A program made the position numbers and the translations under genes. This document shows, in pieces, positions 1 through 5,470 of a DNA stretch of 6,376 nucleotides. The stretch comes from Planctomycetota bacterium (GTDB lineage Bacteria; Planctomycetota; UBA1135; GCA-002686595). The notes under the pieces are model-generated. The model saw only the letters and a list, made by a program, of their open reading frames with translations. It made no database searches and had not been told where the DNA came from. The stretch covers positions 1-6,376 of the forward strand of contig JAJFFA010000119.1 of assembly GCA_021776885.1 (NCBI GenBank), read 5' to 3'. The first letter of the stretch is position 1. The number at the start of each line of letters is the position of its first letter.

Positions 1-29
1 GCCAAGACGAGTCGGGAACGCAGGCTCAC
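1..29 (-). CDS. Start of a probable sensor histidine kinase (partial, cut by left edge)
   Basis: Only the first ten codons are visible. A GTG start overlaps the TGA stop of the response regulator as GTGA, and the reading begins MSLRSRLVLA. A short basic N-terminus leading into a hydrophobic stretch is typical of membrane sensor kinases. Genes for OmpR-family regulators are commonly followed by their kinase with exactly this kind of translational coupling. A GGGGA stretch about 9 nt upstream of the GTG, inside the regulator's last codons, could serve as ribosome binding site. No kinase domain is visible, so identity rests on position, overlap and the N-terminal style alone. It would presumably phosphorylate the adjacent regulator. 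Confidence 0.5.
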
Positions 30-706
30 GGAGCGAGTTCCCCGTCAAAACGGTAGCCGACTCCCCAGACTGTGGCGATCAAACCGGAGTAGGCACCGAG
101 CTTCTTCCGCAGGCGCGAGACATGCACATCCAACGTGCGCTCGGTCCCTTCCCGCTCGGGATCAAGCACCTTCTCGGCGAGCCAGCCACGCTGGATCGCC
201 GCGCCACGGCGCCGCGCGAGCAGAGACAAGAGATCGAACTCGACGCGCGTCAGCTCGACCTGCCTGCCGTCCACGGCAAGGCGCCTCCCCTCCAAGTCAA
301 GCTCTACGCCTGCGACTACGATACGGTTGTCGCGCACAGCGTTCGGCCGCCGCATGCGCGCCTGCACGCGCGCGATGAGCTCCTCCGGCCAGAACGGCTT
401 GGTGAGGTAGTCGTCACCGCCCAACCGCAAGGCACGCACCTTGACGTGCGTCTCGTTCTGGGCGCTGAGGACGAGAACCGGAACGTCCGATAACTCGCGA
501 ACATGCTTCAGGACGTCGAGCCCGTAGGTCTTTGGCAGCATGAGGTCAAGGATCCAGAGTGCATACACGGTGGGGTCCACCGTCAGAGCTTCGCTGCCGT
601 CGCGAATCCAATCCGCGTCGTCGTAGCCAGCCTTCCGGAGGTGTCCTAGCACCTGCCGGCCCAGCTTCTCGTCGTCTTCGACTAGTAGGATCCTCGACTC
701 TGACAT
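26..706 (-). CDS. OmpR/PhoB-family two-component response regulator
   Basis: A 226-residue cytoplasmic transcription factor, the usual length for the family. The receiver domain (about residues 4-117) shows the acidic cluster E10-D11-D12, the phosphoacceptor D54 in ILDLMLP, S81 in VLVLSAQ and the conserved K103 in GGDDYLTKPF. The C-terminal winged-helix DNA-binding domain (about 128-221) has the signature RTLDVHVSRLRKKLG recognition helix and the closing WGVGYRF hairpin. ATG at 706 is chosen because MSESRILLVEDD is the canonical receiver start; an in-frame TTG at 733 would add nine residues that do not look like the family. There is no strong Shine-Dalgarno, only a GGACGG about 10 nt upstream. 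The residue before G62 is Tyr where many homologues carry Asp (LPxxDG), a minor deviation. It is divergent from the peroxidase gene and overlaps a probable kinase start downstream. The target genes cannot be read from the sequence. Confidence 0.96.
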   Translation of the reverse strand: MSESRILLVEDDEKLGRQVLGHLRKAGYDDADWIRDGSEALTVDPTVYALWILDLMLPKTYGLDVLKHVRELSDVPVLVLSAQNETHVKVRALRLGGDDYLTKPFWPEELIARVQARMRRPNAVRDNRIVVAGVELDLEGRRLAVDGRQVELTRVEFDLLSLLARRRGAAIQRGWLAEKVLDPEREGTERTLDVHVSRLRKKLGAYSGLIATVWGVGYRFDGELAP

Positions 707-919
707 GACCGCGCACCGTCCAGCATAGCCCAACCACGATCCGACTCCGGGGGTTGTCCGCCAACTTCAGAGGGTCGCAAGGTTCTCCTGGATGCCAGGA
801 CGCACTGGGCTGCCGGGGCGACTCACGAGCCCGTCGCGCGAAGTTCTTGGGAATTGGTGCCGTAGCTTCAGAAGTTCGAAAGACCCGAGCGGCTCTATCG
901 GGTGGACCTGAAGTCACCC

Positions 920-936
920 GTGGGCAGCAAGCCCAC
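920..936 (+). promoter_or_regulatory. Small hairpin in the peroxidase leader
   Basis: A perfect 6-bp inverted repeat GTGGGC / GCCCAC with a 5-nt loop (AGCAA) ends 12 nt before the AGGAG ribosome binding site of the peroxidase gene. It could shape the 5' leader of the mRNA or be a protein binding site. A stem of this length is not rare in GC-rich DNA, so function is uncertain. Confidence 0.35.
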
Positions 937-948
937 CCCAACCAGAGC

Positions 949-953
949 AGGAG
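949..953 (+). promoter_or_regulatory. Shine-Dalgarno site of the peroxidase gene
   Basis: AGGAG lies 7 nt upstream of the ATG at 961. It is the clearest ribosome binding site in the window, and it decides the start codon in favour of 961 over the in-frame TTG at 754. Confidence 0.8.
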
Positions 954-960
954 CCATAGC

Positions 961-2661
961 ATGGACGTTCGAATCTGCCTCCTAGCGGCGGTCTCATTGT
1001 GCGCGGTCGCAGGCCTGAGCGACGCGATGCCCTTCCAGGAAGGCCAGCAAGCAGCCGACCGTTCGCCTGTCCAACGCTCGCGCGCGACGGGTCGTGGACC
1101 TGACGTAGAGCAAGGCGGAAGTCCGGCCGGGCAGGGAGGGGCTCCGGCAGTGTTCCCCTTGGAGTTCCGAACCATCAACGGCGCGGAAAACAACAGCGAC
1201 CACCCGAGGTGGGGAGCTGCCGGAACGGCGATGGTGCGCCTCGTCCTGGCGGACTATGCCGACGGCGCCCATGCCCCCGCCGGAGGGAATCGCCCAAGTC
1301 CGCGGGCGATCAGCAACGCGGTCGTCGCACAGAGCGGCTCTATCCCCAACAGCCGAGGAGCATCGGACTTCCTCTGGATGTGGGGACAGTTCCTGGACCA
1401 CGACGTAACCGAAACGCCCGTCGCTGACCCCGCGGAACCGTTCGACATCCCCGTTCCGATCGGCGATGCCTGGTTCGATCCTGCGGGAACGGGGGCCGTT
1501 ACGCTTCCGCTGGACCGCTCTGCCTACGACGTGATCGACGGAGTCCGGCAGCAGGTAAACCTCATCACGGCGTTCATCGATGCCTCGAACGTCTACGGCT
1601 CGGAGGACGAACGGGCCCACGAGCTCCGCACGCTGGACGGGACCGGGCGGCTGAAGATCAGTGCCGGAGACTTGCTTCCGTTCAACGAGAACGAGATCCC
1701 GAACGTTCCTAACTCGGACCCGTCGTTCTTCCTCGCCGGAGACGTTCGCGCCAACGAGCACGTCGCACTGACCGCGATGCACACCGTGTTCGTGCGCGAG
1801 CACAACTACTGGGCGGGTCGACTTGCAGCCCTCGGCCAGTTCGATGGCGAGATGATCTACCAGTTCGCTCGTGCTCTGGTCGCTGCGGAGATGCAGGCGA
1901 TCACCTACCGCGAGTTCTTGCCGGTACTGCTCGGGAGCCACGCTCTCCCCCCGTATCCCGGGTATCGGCCGGACGTCAATCCGTCGATTGCCAACGAGTT
2001 CGCGACGGCAGGTTACCGCGTGGGGCACACGATGCTCTCGCCGCAGCTCCTGCGCGTTCAGGCCGATGGGTCGACGCACCCGGCAGGCAACCTCGCCCTG
2101 GCGCAAGCGTTCTTCAACCCGCAGGAGCTCTCTTCGATCGGCATCGATCCCTACCTGCGCGGCCTGTCCCAGCAGCTGGCGCAGGAAGTGGATCCGTTCG
2201 TGATCGACGCTGTGCGCAACTTCCTCTTCGGTCCTCCAGGCGCCGGTGGCCTCGACCTTGCTTCGCTGAACATGCAGCGTGGCCGCGACCACGGGCTACC
2301 GTCGTACAACGACATCCGGGATGGGCTTGGGCGCAGGCGCGCGCTGGCGTTCGACGAAATCTCCTCGGACGGAGGGATCCGGGCGCGCCTCGCTCGGGCC
2401 TACTCCAGCGTAGACGACGTCGACGCTTGGCTTGGTTTCCTGTGCGAAGACCATGCACCGGGAGCCATGGTTGGCCCCACGCTTCGGACCCTCCTCGGAG
2501 ATCAGTTCAGGCGGCTCCGCGACGGGGATCGATTCTGGTACCGCGTGTACATGCCCCAAGCATTGATCCACTTCGTTGAGAGTCAAACGCTCGCCAGGAT
2601 CATTCGCCGCAACACCGAGATCGGACATGAGCTGCCGGACAACGTCTTCTACGTCCAATAG
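961..2661 (+). CDS. Secreted animal-type haem peroxidase (peroxidase-cyclooxygenase superfamily)
   Basis: A 566-residue exported haem enzyme expected to use hydrogen peroxide to oxidise halides, thiocyanate or phenolic substrates. Residues 1-22 form a signal peptide ending near LSDA, followed by a Gln/Gly-rich low-complexity stretch to about residue 62 and the peroxidase domain from about 66 to the C-terminus. Aligned by eye with myeloperoxidase (MPO), the full active site is present: distal Q143, D146 and H147 in WGQFLDHD (MPO Q91/D94/H95), distal R263 and haem-linking E266 (MPO R239/E242), the calcium loop T203-F205-D207-S209 with D148, R353 and proximal H356 in YRVGHT (MPO R333/H336), and N437 in LNMQRGRDHG (MPO N421). 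MPO's sulfonium-forming Met243 is His267 here. Start 961 has AGGAG at 7 nt. The gene is divergent from the regulator and ends in a hairpin. Exact substrate is unknown. Confidence 0.96.
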   Translation: MDVRICLLAAVSLCAVAGLSDAMPFQEGQQAADRSPVQRSRATGRGPDVEQGGSPAGQGGAPAVFPLEFRTINGAENNSDHPRWGAAGTAMVRLVLADYADGAHAPAGGNRPSPRAISNAVVAQSGSIPNSRGASDFLWMWGQFLDHDVTETPVADPAEPFDIPVPIGDAWFDPAGTGAVTLPLDRSAYDVIDGVRQQVNLITAFIDASNVYGSEDERAHELRTLDGTGRLKISAGDLLPFNENEIPNVPNSDPSFFLAGDVRANEHVALTAMHTVFVREHNYWAGRLAALGQFDGEMIYQFARALVAAEMQAITYREFLPVLLGSHALPPYPGYRPDVNPSIANEFATAGYRVGHTMLSPQLLRVQADGSTHPAGNLALAQAFFNPQELSSIGIDPYLRGLSQQLAQEVDPFVIDAVRNFLFGPPGAGGLDLASLNMQRGRDHGLPSYNDIRDGLGRRRALAFDEISSDGGIRARLARAYSSVDDVDAWLGFLCEDHAPGAMVGPTLRTLLGDQFRRLRDGDRFWYRVYMPQALIHFVESQTLARIIRRNTEIGHELPDNVFYVQ

Positions 2662-2677
2662 CCTCACCCGCGTGAGG
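2662..2677 (+). terminator. Hairpin abutting the peroxidase stop codon
   Basis: A perfect 6-bp stem CCTCAC / GTGAGG with a CCGC tetraloop starts at the very next base after the TAG stop. There is no run of T immediately after it (TTCTGAAG follows). It may protect the 3' end or act as a weak or Rho-dependent termination element upstream of the larger structure at 2701-2788. Confidence 0.4.
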
Positions 2678-2700
2678 TTCTGAAGACGCTTCTACCGGAC

Positions 2701-2788
2701 GGGGCACGCCGTTGATGCCCGCTCTCTCTCTCCCCCCTTCCTTCTCTCTCGAGATGGAGCGGGCGGAGGCGTGCCCCAGTCCCTTTTT
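2701..2788 (+). terminator. Large nested inverted repeat followed by a T-tract
   Basis: The outer arms GGGGCACGCC (2701-2710) and GGCGTGCCCC (2768-2777) are perfectly complementary over 10 bp. Inside them, GCCCGCTC (2717-2724) and GAGCGGGC (2757-2764) form a second perfect 8-bp stem, separated from the outer one by a 6-nt/3-nt internal loop. A TCTC/GAGA pairing (2725-2728 with 2751-2754) could extend it. Six bases after the outer stem comes TTTTT (2784-2788). Stem plus T-run resembles an intrinsic terminator for the peroxidase transcript, although the loop is much longer than usual. The apex is a pure pyrimidine tract. Confidence 0.6.
2722..2750 (+). repeat. 29-nt homopyrimidine tract with mirror symmetry
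   Basis: Every base from 2722 to 2750 on the plus strand is C or T. The ends are mirror copies, (CT)4 at 2722-2729 and (TC)4 at 2743-2750, with a 13-nt C/T spacer. Mirror-symmetric polypyrimidine tracts of this sort can in principle form intramolecular triplex DNA. The tract sits exactly in the loop of the nested inverted repeat. Confidence 0.7.
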
Positions 2789-2928
2789 CCAAGTCGTCCC
2801 GTTCCTCGAGATCCGCGGGGAGACAAGGTTCACGCCAACCGCCGATCAGCCAGCCGCTGGCCTCCCGATGGCGTCGAACCACTCACCGCCGCAAGACAAG
2901 CTTCAGATTCTCTGTCTAGACTTCGCCC

Positions 2929-4524
2929 ATGAACTGGATTCTCTGTTTCGCGCCCCTCTTCCCGTCCCTCGCCCAAGAGTCCGCGCCGACACCGCCCGGC
3001 CAGGGAGTCTTGCTCCGGACGGACGCTGCCGCGCCCGGCTACACGCTCCTCGCGCCACTGCGCTCGACGGAGACCGTGCTCATCGACGGGACGGGCGCCG
3101 TCGTGAACCGCTGGAGCTCTGAGTTCACTCCCGGGAACGCCGCCGACTTGTTGCCGAACGGGGACCTGCTGCGCGCGGCGAAAGCCGGCGACCACGAACG
3201 CTTCCACGGGGGCGGAGAAGGCGGGCTGCTGGAACGATTCACGTGGGAGGGCGAGCTTGTCTGGACGTACGACCTCTCCGCGGAAGGGCACCTTGCCCAC
3301 CACGACTTCGAAGTGCTTCCGAACGGCAACGTGTTGGTCATCGTCTGGGACGGCAAGTCGAAGGAGGAGACGCTGTCCGCTGGTCGACGGCCGCACTCGG
3401 TCGGTGAGACGGGCCTCTGGCCCGACGCGATCTGGGAGTTGAAGCCGATCCTCCCGGACGGCGCTGAAGTCGTGTGGGCCTGGCGCGCCTGGGATCACCT
3501 CGTCCAGGATCACGATGCTAGCCTCCCGCACTACGGTGACCTGGCCGCCCACCCGGAACGCATCGACATCAACATTGGCGCTGCCCGGATGGAGCAGCCC
3601 GAGACCGATGACGAGCGGCGCGCCCGCTCGGAGCAGCTCGAGCAGCTACGCGCACTCGGCTATGTCGGCGACGAGGAGGACGAGGAGGCAGGTCGAGATT
3701 CCGGACGCGAGCGTCAAGCGGCCGACTGGATGCACACGAACTCCATCGACTACGACGCCGAGCTGGACTTGATCGCGATCTCGGTACGCAACTTCAGCGA
3801 GGTCTTCGTGATCGACCACTCGACAACCACTGAACAGGCCGCCGGTTCGGAGGGTGGGCGGTATGGCCGCGGTGGTGATTTGCTGTGGCGCTGGGGAAAC
3901 GCCGCCAATCTTGGCCAGACGCGGGCTCAGACCCTCTTCGGGCAACACGACGCCCGCTGGATGCGCGACGGCGAGCAGGTCGCACTGAGTGTCTTCAACA
4001 ATGGCGCTGGTCGCCCGGACGGGAACTACTCATCGGTCGATCTGATGCACGTCCCGCTCGATTCCGACGGCTGGATCGCCGATCACGAGGGCTTTCCGGC
4101 ACTTCCCGAGCAGACCGCCTGGTCGTACTCCGCAGCGCAGAGGTCTGAATTCTTCTCCTCTCACATTTCGGGCGCGATGGCGCTGTCGGAAGGGCGGTTC
4201 CTTGTCTGTGATGGGGACGACGGCCGCGTCTTTCAGGTGAACCGTGCAGGCGAAGTCCTGTGGGAGTTCCACAGCCCGTTCCAAGCGGGAGCCAGGGGCG
4301 GTGAGCCGCCCCCTGGTCGGCGCGGTCCGGGCCGAAACCATGCTCCTCCCGTCGGGAGCGGCCCCCCGGGCCGCAGACCGGAAGGCCGTCCAGGCGAATT
4401 GCCCGGCAGTGGACCGGGTCAGCGCGGCGGACCGGGTTCGGCGACAGCGCTGTTCCGCGCCGTGCACATCCCGCTCGATCACCCCGGGGTCGCCGCGCGC
4501 CTGAAGCCGGCCACATCCGACTGA
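2929..4524 (+). CDS. Secreted aryl-sulfate sulfotransferase-like protein (ASST family)
   Basis: 531 residues. The family moves sulfate from a phenolic sulfate ester to another phenol through a sulfo-histidine, without PAPS, in the periplasm. A short signal peptide (1-15, ending PSLA) is followed by a beta-propeller with repeated LPNG turns (75-78, 130-133). Family active-site positions are recognisable: HH at 124-125 (one matching E. coli AssT H252), H269-T270-N271 (AssT H356-T357-N358), R287 at the same 18-residue distance as AssT R374, and H340 in GQHDARWM, matching the nucleophile H436. Unusual parts are an acidic insert at about 205-265 containing LRALGYVG (240-247) and a Gly/Pro/Arg-rich linker at about 453-504 before the last segment ALFRAVHIPLDHPG. 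ATG 2929 is supported by the signal peptide; no Shine-Dalgarno is visible. Substrates are not inferable. Confidence 0.92.
   Translation: MNWILCFAPLFPSLAQESAPTPPGQGVLLRTDAAAPGYTLLAPLRSTETVLIDGTGAVVNRWSSEFTPGNAADLLPNGDLLRAAKAGDHERFHGGGEGGLLERFTWEGELVWTYDLSAEGHLAHHDFEVLPNGNVLVIVWDGKSKEETLSAGRRPHSVGETGLWPDAIWELKPILPDGAEVVWAWRAWDHLVQDHDASLPHYGDLAAHPERIDINIGAARMEQPETDDERRARSEQLEQLRALGYVGDEEDEEAGRDSGRERQAADWMHTNSIDYDAELDLIAISVRNFSEVFVIDHSTTTEQAAGSEGGRYGRGGDLLWRWGNAANLGQTRAQTLFGQHDARWMRDGEQVALSVFNNGAGRPDGNYSSVDLMHVPLDSDGWIADHEGFPALPEQTAWSYSAAQRSEFFSSHISGAMALSEGRFLVCDGDDGRVFQVNRAGEVLWEFHSPFQAGARGGEPPPGRRGPGRNHAPPVGSGPPGRRPEGRPGELPGSGPGQRGGPGSATALFRAVHIPLDHPGVAARLKPATSD
4292..4316 (+). repeat. Strong palindrome inside the sulfotransferase linker
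   Basis: CCAGGGGCGG (4292-4301) pairs with CCGCCCCCTGG (4306-4316) with one bulged C and a 4-nt loop, giving a very stable stem within the coding sequence at the start of the Gly/Pro/Arg-rich linker. It is in frame and does not interrupt the protein. Confidence 0.6.
4358..4374 (+). repeat. Second palindrome inside the sulfotransferase linker
   Basis: A perfect 7-bp inverted repeat GCGGCCC / GGGCCGC with a CCC loop. It is immediately preceded by CTCCC-GTC-GGGAG (4346-4358), so two small stems compete or stack. Both lie in the same low-complexity coding linker as the palindrome at 4292. Confidence 0.55.
4411..4437 (+). repeat. Short direct repeat in the linker
   Basis: GGACCGGGT occurs at 4411-4419 and again at 4429-4437, exactly 18 bp (six codons) apart, encoding Gly-Pro-Gly each time. 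The period is a multiple of three, as expected if the linker grew by in-frame slippage or duplication. Confidence 0.6.
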
Positions 4525-4525
4525 G

Positions 4526-4642
4526 CGCCAACGACCTCGGATCCAGGTCCGAGCCTGGTCCCGAGAGCGGCACTGAGCGGGTCGAACGTCCGGGATAGGG
4601 GCCGACCCCCGTTCCTTGGAGAGGACCCGTTCTTCGTTGGCG
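4526..4642. repeat. Intergenic segment bounded by a 9-bp inverted repeat
   Basis: CGCCAACGA (4526-4534), two bases after the sulfotransferase stop, is the exact reverse complement of TCGTTGGCG (4634-4642). The 99 bp between them hold further pairings: the hairpin at 4536-4565, GGGTCG / CGACCC (4579-4584 with 4603-4608) and GAACG / CGTTC (4584-4588 with 4610-4614), some mutually exclusive. No open frame in it looks like a gene. It may be a structured 3' element, a small RNA or the remnant of a short repeat element. Confidence 0.4.
4536..4565 (+). terminator. Hairpin after the sulfotransferase gene
   Basis: CTCGG-AT-CCAGG (4536-4547) pairs with CCTGG-TC-CCGAG (4554-4565), two 5-bp stems around a 2x2 internal loop, closed by the 6-nt loop TCCGAG. 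That loop can itself pair with CTCGGA (4536-4541), giving an alternative perfect 6-bp hairpin at 4536-4553. It begins 11 nt after the TGA stop. No T-run follows, so if it terminates transcription it is not a classical intrinsic terminator. Confidence 0.45.
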
Positions 4643-4708
4643 TCCCCGCGCGGTGGCGTGAGGCGATAACCCTTGTTCAAGACCGTGCTCCGAGTAGCAT
4701 GCCGTTCC

Positions 4709-4722
4709 GCCGCGATCGCGGC
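4709..4722. promoter_or_regulatory. 14-bp perfect palindrome upstream of marC
   Basis: GCCGCGATCGCGGC is fully self-complementary and ends 7 nt before the preferred marC ATG at 4730. It could be a dimeric repressor operator or a hairpin that hides the ribosome binding region. GC-rich genomes contain such palindromes by chance, and it lies inside the gene if translation starts at the TTG at 4673. Confidence 0.35.
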
Positions 4723-4729
4723 ATCGGAC

Positions 4730-5338
4730 ATGGGCTCTCTGCTCCCGACTTTCATAGTCTTCTTCGCAGTCATCGACCCGATCGGGACGGTTCCTGTCTT
4801 CGTAGCCGTGACGCAGCAGCACTCCGCGAAGGACAAGCGCCGGATCGCCGTCCGGGCGAGCTTGATCGCCGCCTGCGTCCTGCTGTTCTTCGTAGTCGCC
4901 GGTGAACCGATCCTGACGGCCATGAACATCCCGCTCGAAGCCTTCGAGATCGCCGGAGGAATCATCCTGTTCCTCTTCGCCATCTCGATGATCTTCGGCG
5001 AGAGCAAGCCCGAAGAAGAGGTCAAGCTGGTTCGCGAGGCCCATGAGACCGCGATCTTTCCCCTGGCCGTCCCCTCGATCGCGGGGCCTGGCGCAATGCT
5101 GGCGGCGGTGCTGCAGACCGAGAACCAACGCTTCGGTCTGGTCGAACAGGTTCAGACGACCGCGGTCATGTTCTCGGTCCTGCTCATCGCGATGCTCTTG
5201 ATGCTCGCTTCGAGCCACGTGCAACGCCTGATCGGGGACAGCGGCGCGAGCATCATCAGCCGCGTCATGGGCATGATCCTTGCGGCCACGGCCGTGACGA
5301 GCATCTTGGGCGGAATCCGCGGCTACTTCGGCCTGTAG
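4730..5338 (+). CDS. MarC-family integral membrane protein
   Basis: A 202-residue inner-membrane protein with six predicted helices: about residues 3-27, 41-60, 71-92, 109-127, 144-164 and 176-200. Family hallmarks are FFAVIDPIGTVPVF in the first helix, IFPLAVPSIAGPGAM in the fourth, and RVMGMILAATAVTSILGGI in the last. MarC was first linked to multiple antibiotic resistance in E. coli but that role was not upheld, and the family's transported substrate is generally unknown. ATG 4730 is preferred because homologues begin right at the first helix. An in-frame TTG at 4673 would add 19 residues and has a GAGG 9 nt upstream, so it remains possible; the ATG itself has no clear ribosome binding site. 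The neighbours do not suggest a shared pathway. Confidence 0.93.
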   Translation: MGSLLPTFIVFFAVIDPIGTVPVFVAVTQQHSAKDKRRIAVRASLIAACVLLFFVVAGEPILTAMNIPLEAFEIAGGIILFLFAISMIFGESKPEEEVKLVREAHETAIFPLAVPSIAGPGAMLAAVLQTENQRFGLVEQVQTTAVMFSVLLIAMLLMLASSHVQRLIGDSGASIISRVMGMILAATAVTSILGGIRGYFGL

Positions 5339-5366
5339 CCGTTCGCCTCGGTACGGCGGCAAGTCA

Positions 5367-5398
5367 TCTCGGCGCAACTCGCTGCGTTGCAGCTGAGA
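5367..5398 (+). terminator. Hairpin downstream of marC
   Basis: A stem of about 12 pairs (TCTCGGCGCAAC with GTTGCAGCTGAGA, one bulged A and one G-T pair) encloses the 7-nt loop TCGCTGC, beginning 29 nt after the marC stop. The nearest T-run, TTTTT at 5427-5431, lies nearly 30 nt further on, so it is terminator-like but not a canonical intrinsic terminator. Confidence 0.45.
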
Positions 5399-5470
5399 AG
5401 AACAGCGTCCGAGATCCGGGATGTCGTTTTTATCCAATCGTGCCGCTCTGGCGCTGGCCAGAATGCTGGC

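Larger units (their letters stand above)
707..960. promoter_or_regulatory. Divergent intergenic region between regulator and peroxidase
   Basis: These 254 bp lie between two divergently transcribed genes and must hold the promoters for both. I find no convincing -35/-10 pair. Repeated GAAGTT-type hexamers are visible: AACTTC at 763-768, GAAGTTC at 840-846, and CTTCAGAAGTTC at 866-877, the last including a CTTC-A-GAAG palindrome. The two GAAGTTC copies start 31 bp apart, close to three helical turns, which would be compatible with a regulator bound on one face of the DNA. The sequence stays open in the peroxidase frame from a TTG at 754, but the signal peptide starting at 961 argues that this part is leader, not protein. 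Confidence 0.45.

Noticed and set aside
847..900. GGAATT followed by TCAGAAG as a possible ECF-sigma promoter for the peroxidase.
   Set aside because: The spacing and -10 match are poor and the elements are too short to support a call.
754..960. A 69-residue N-terminal extension of the peroxidase from a TTG start.
   Set aside because: The ATG at 961 has AGGAG at 7 nt and begins a good signal peptide, which would be buried by the extension.
994..2292. A 432-codon minus-strand open frame inside the peroxidase gene.
   Set aside because: It is fully antisense to a peroxidase with all catalytic motifs intact and has the composition of a shadow frame.
2712..3122. A plus-strand open frame of 136 codons in the gap before the sulfotransferase and overlapping its start.
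   Set aside because: It runs through the inverted repeat and pyrimidine tract, overlaps the signal-peptide end of a real gene in another frame, and has no recognisable domain.
4285..4504. A possible double frameshift in the sulfotransferase linker, because the sequence becomes low-complexity.
   Set aside because: The frame recovers the family-like ALFRAVHIPLDHPG segment without any shift, and the alternative frame gives no better family match.
5457..5470. GCCAG-AATG-CTGGC inverted repeat abutting the DUF6265 start codon, similar to GCCAG-CCG-CTGGC at 2849-2861.
   Set aside because: Five-base arms with different spacers are expected by chance at this GC content; two copies do not establish a regulatory motif.
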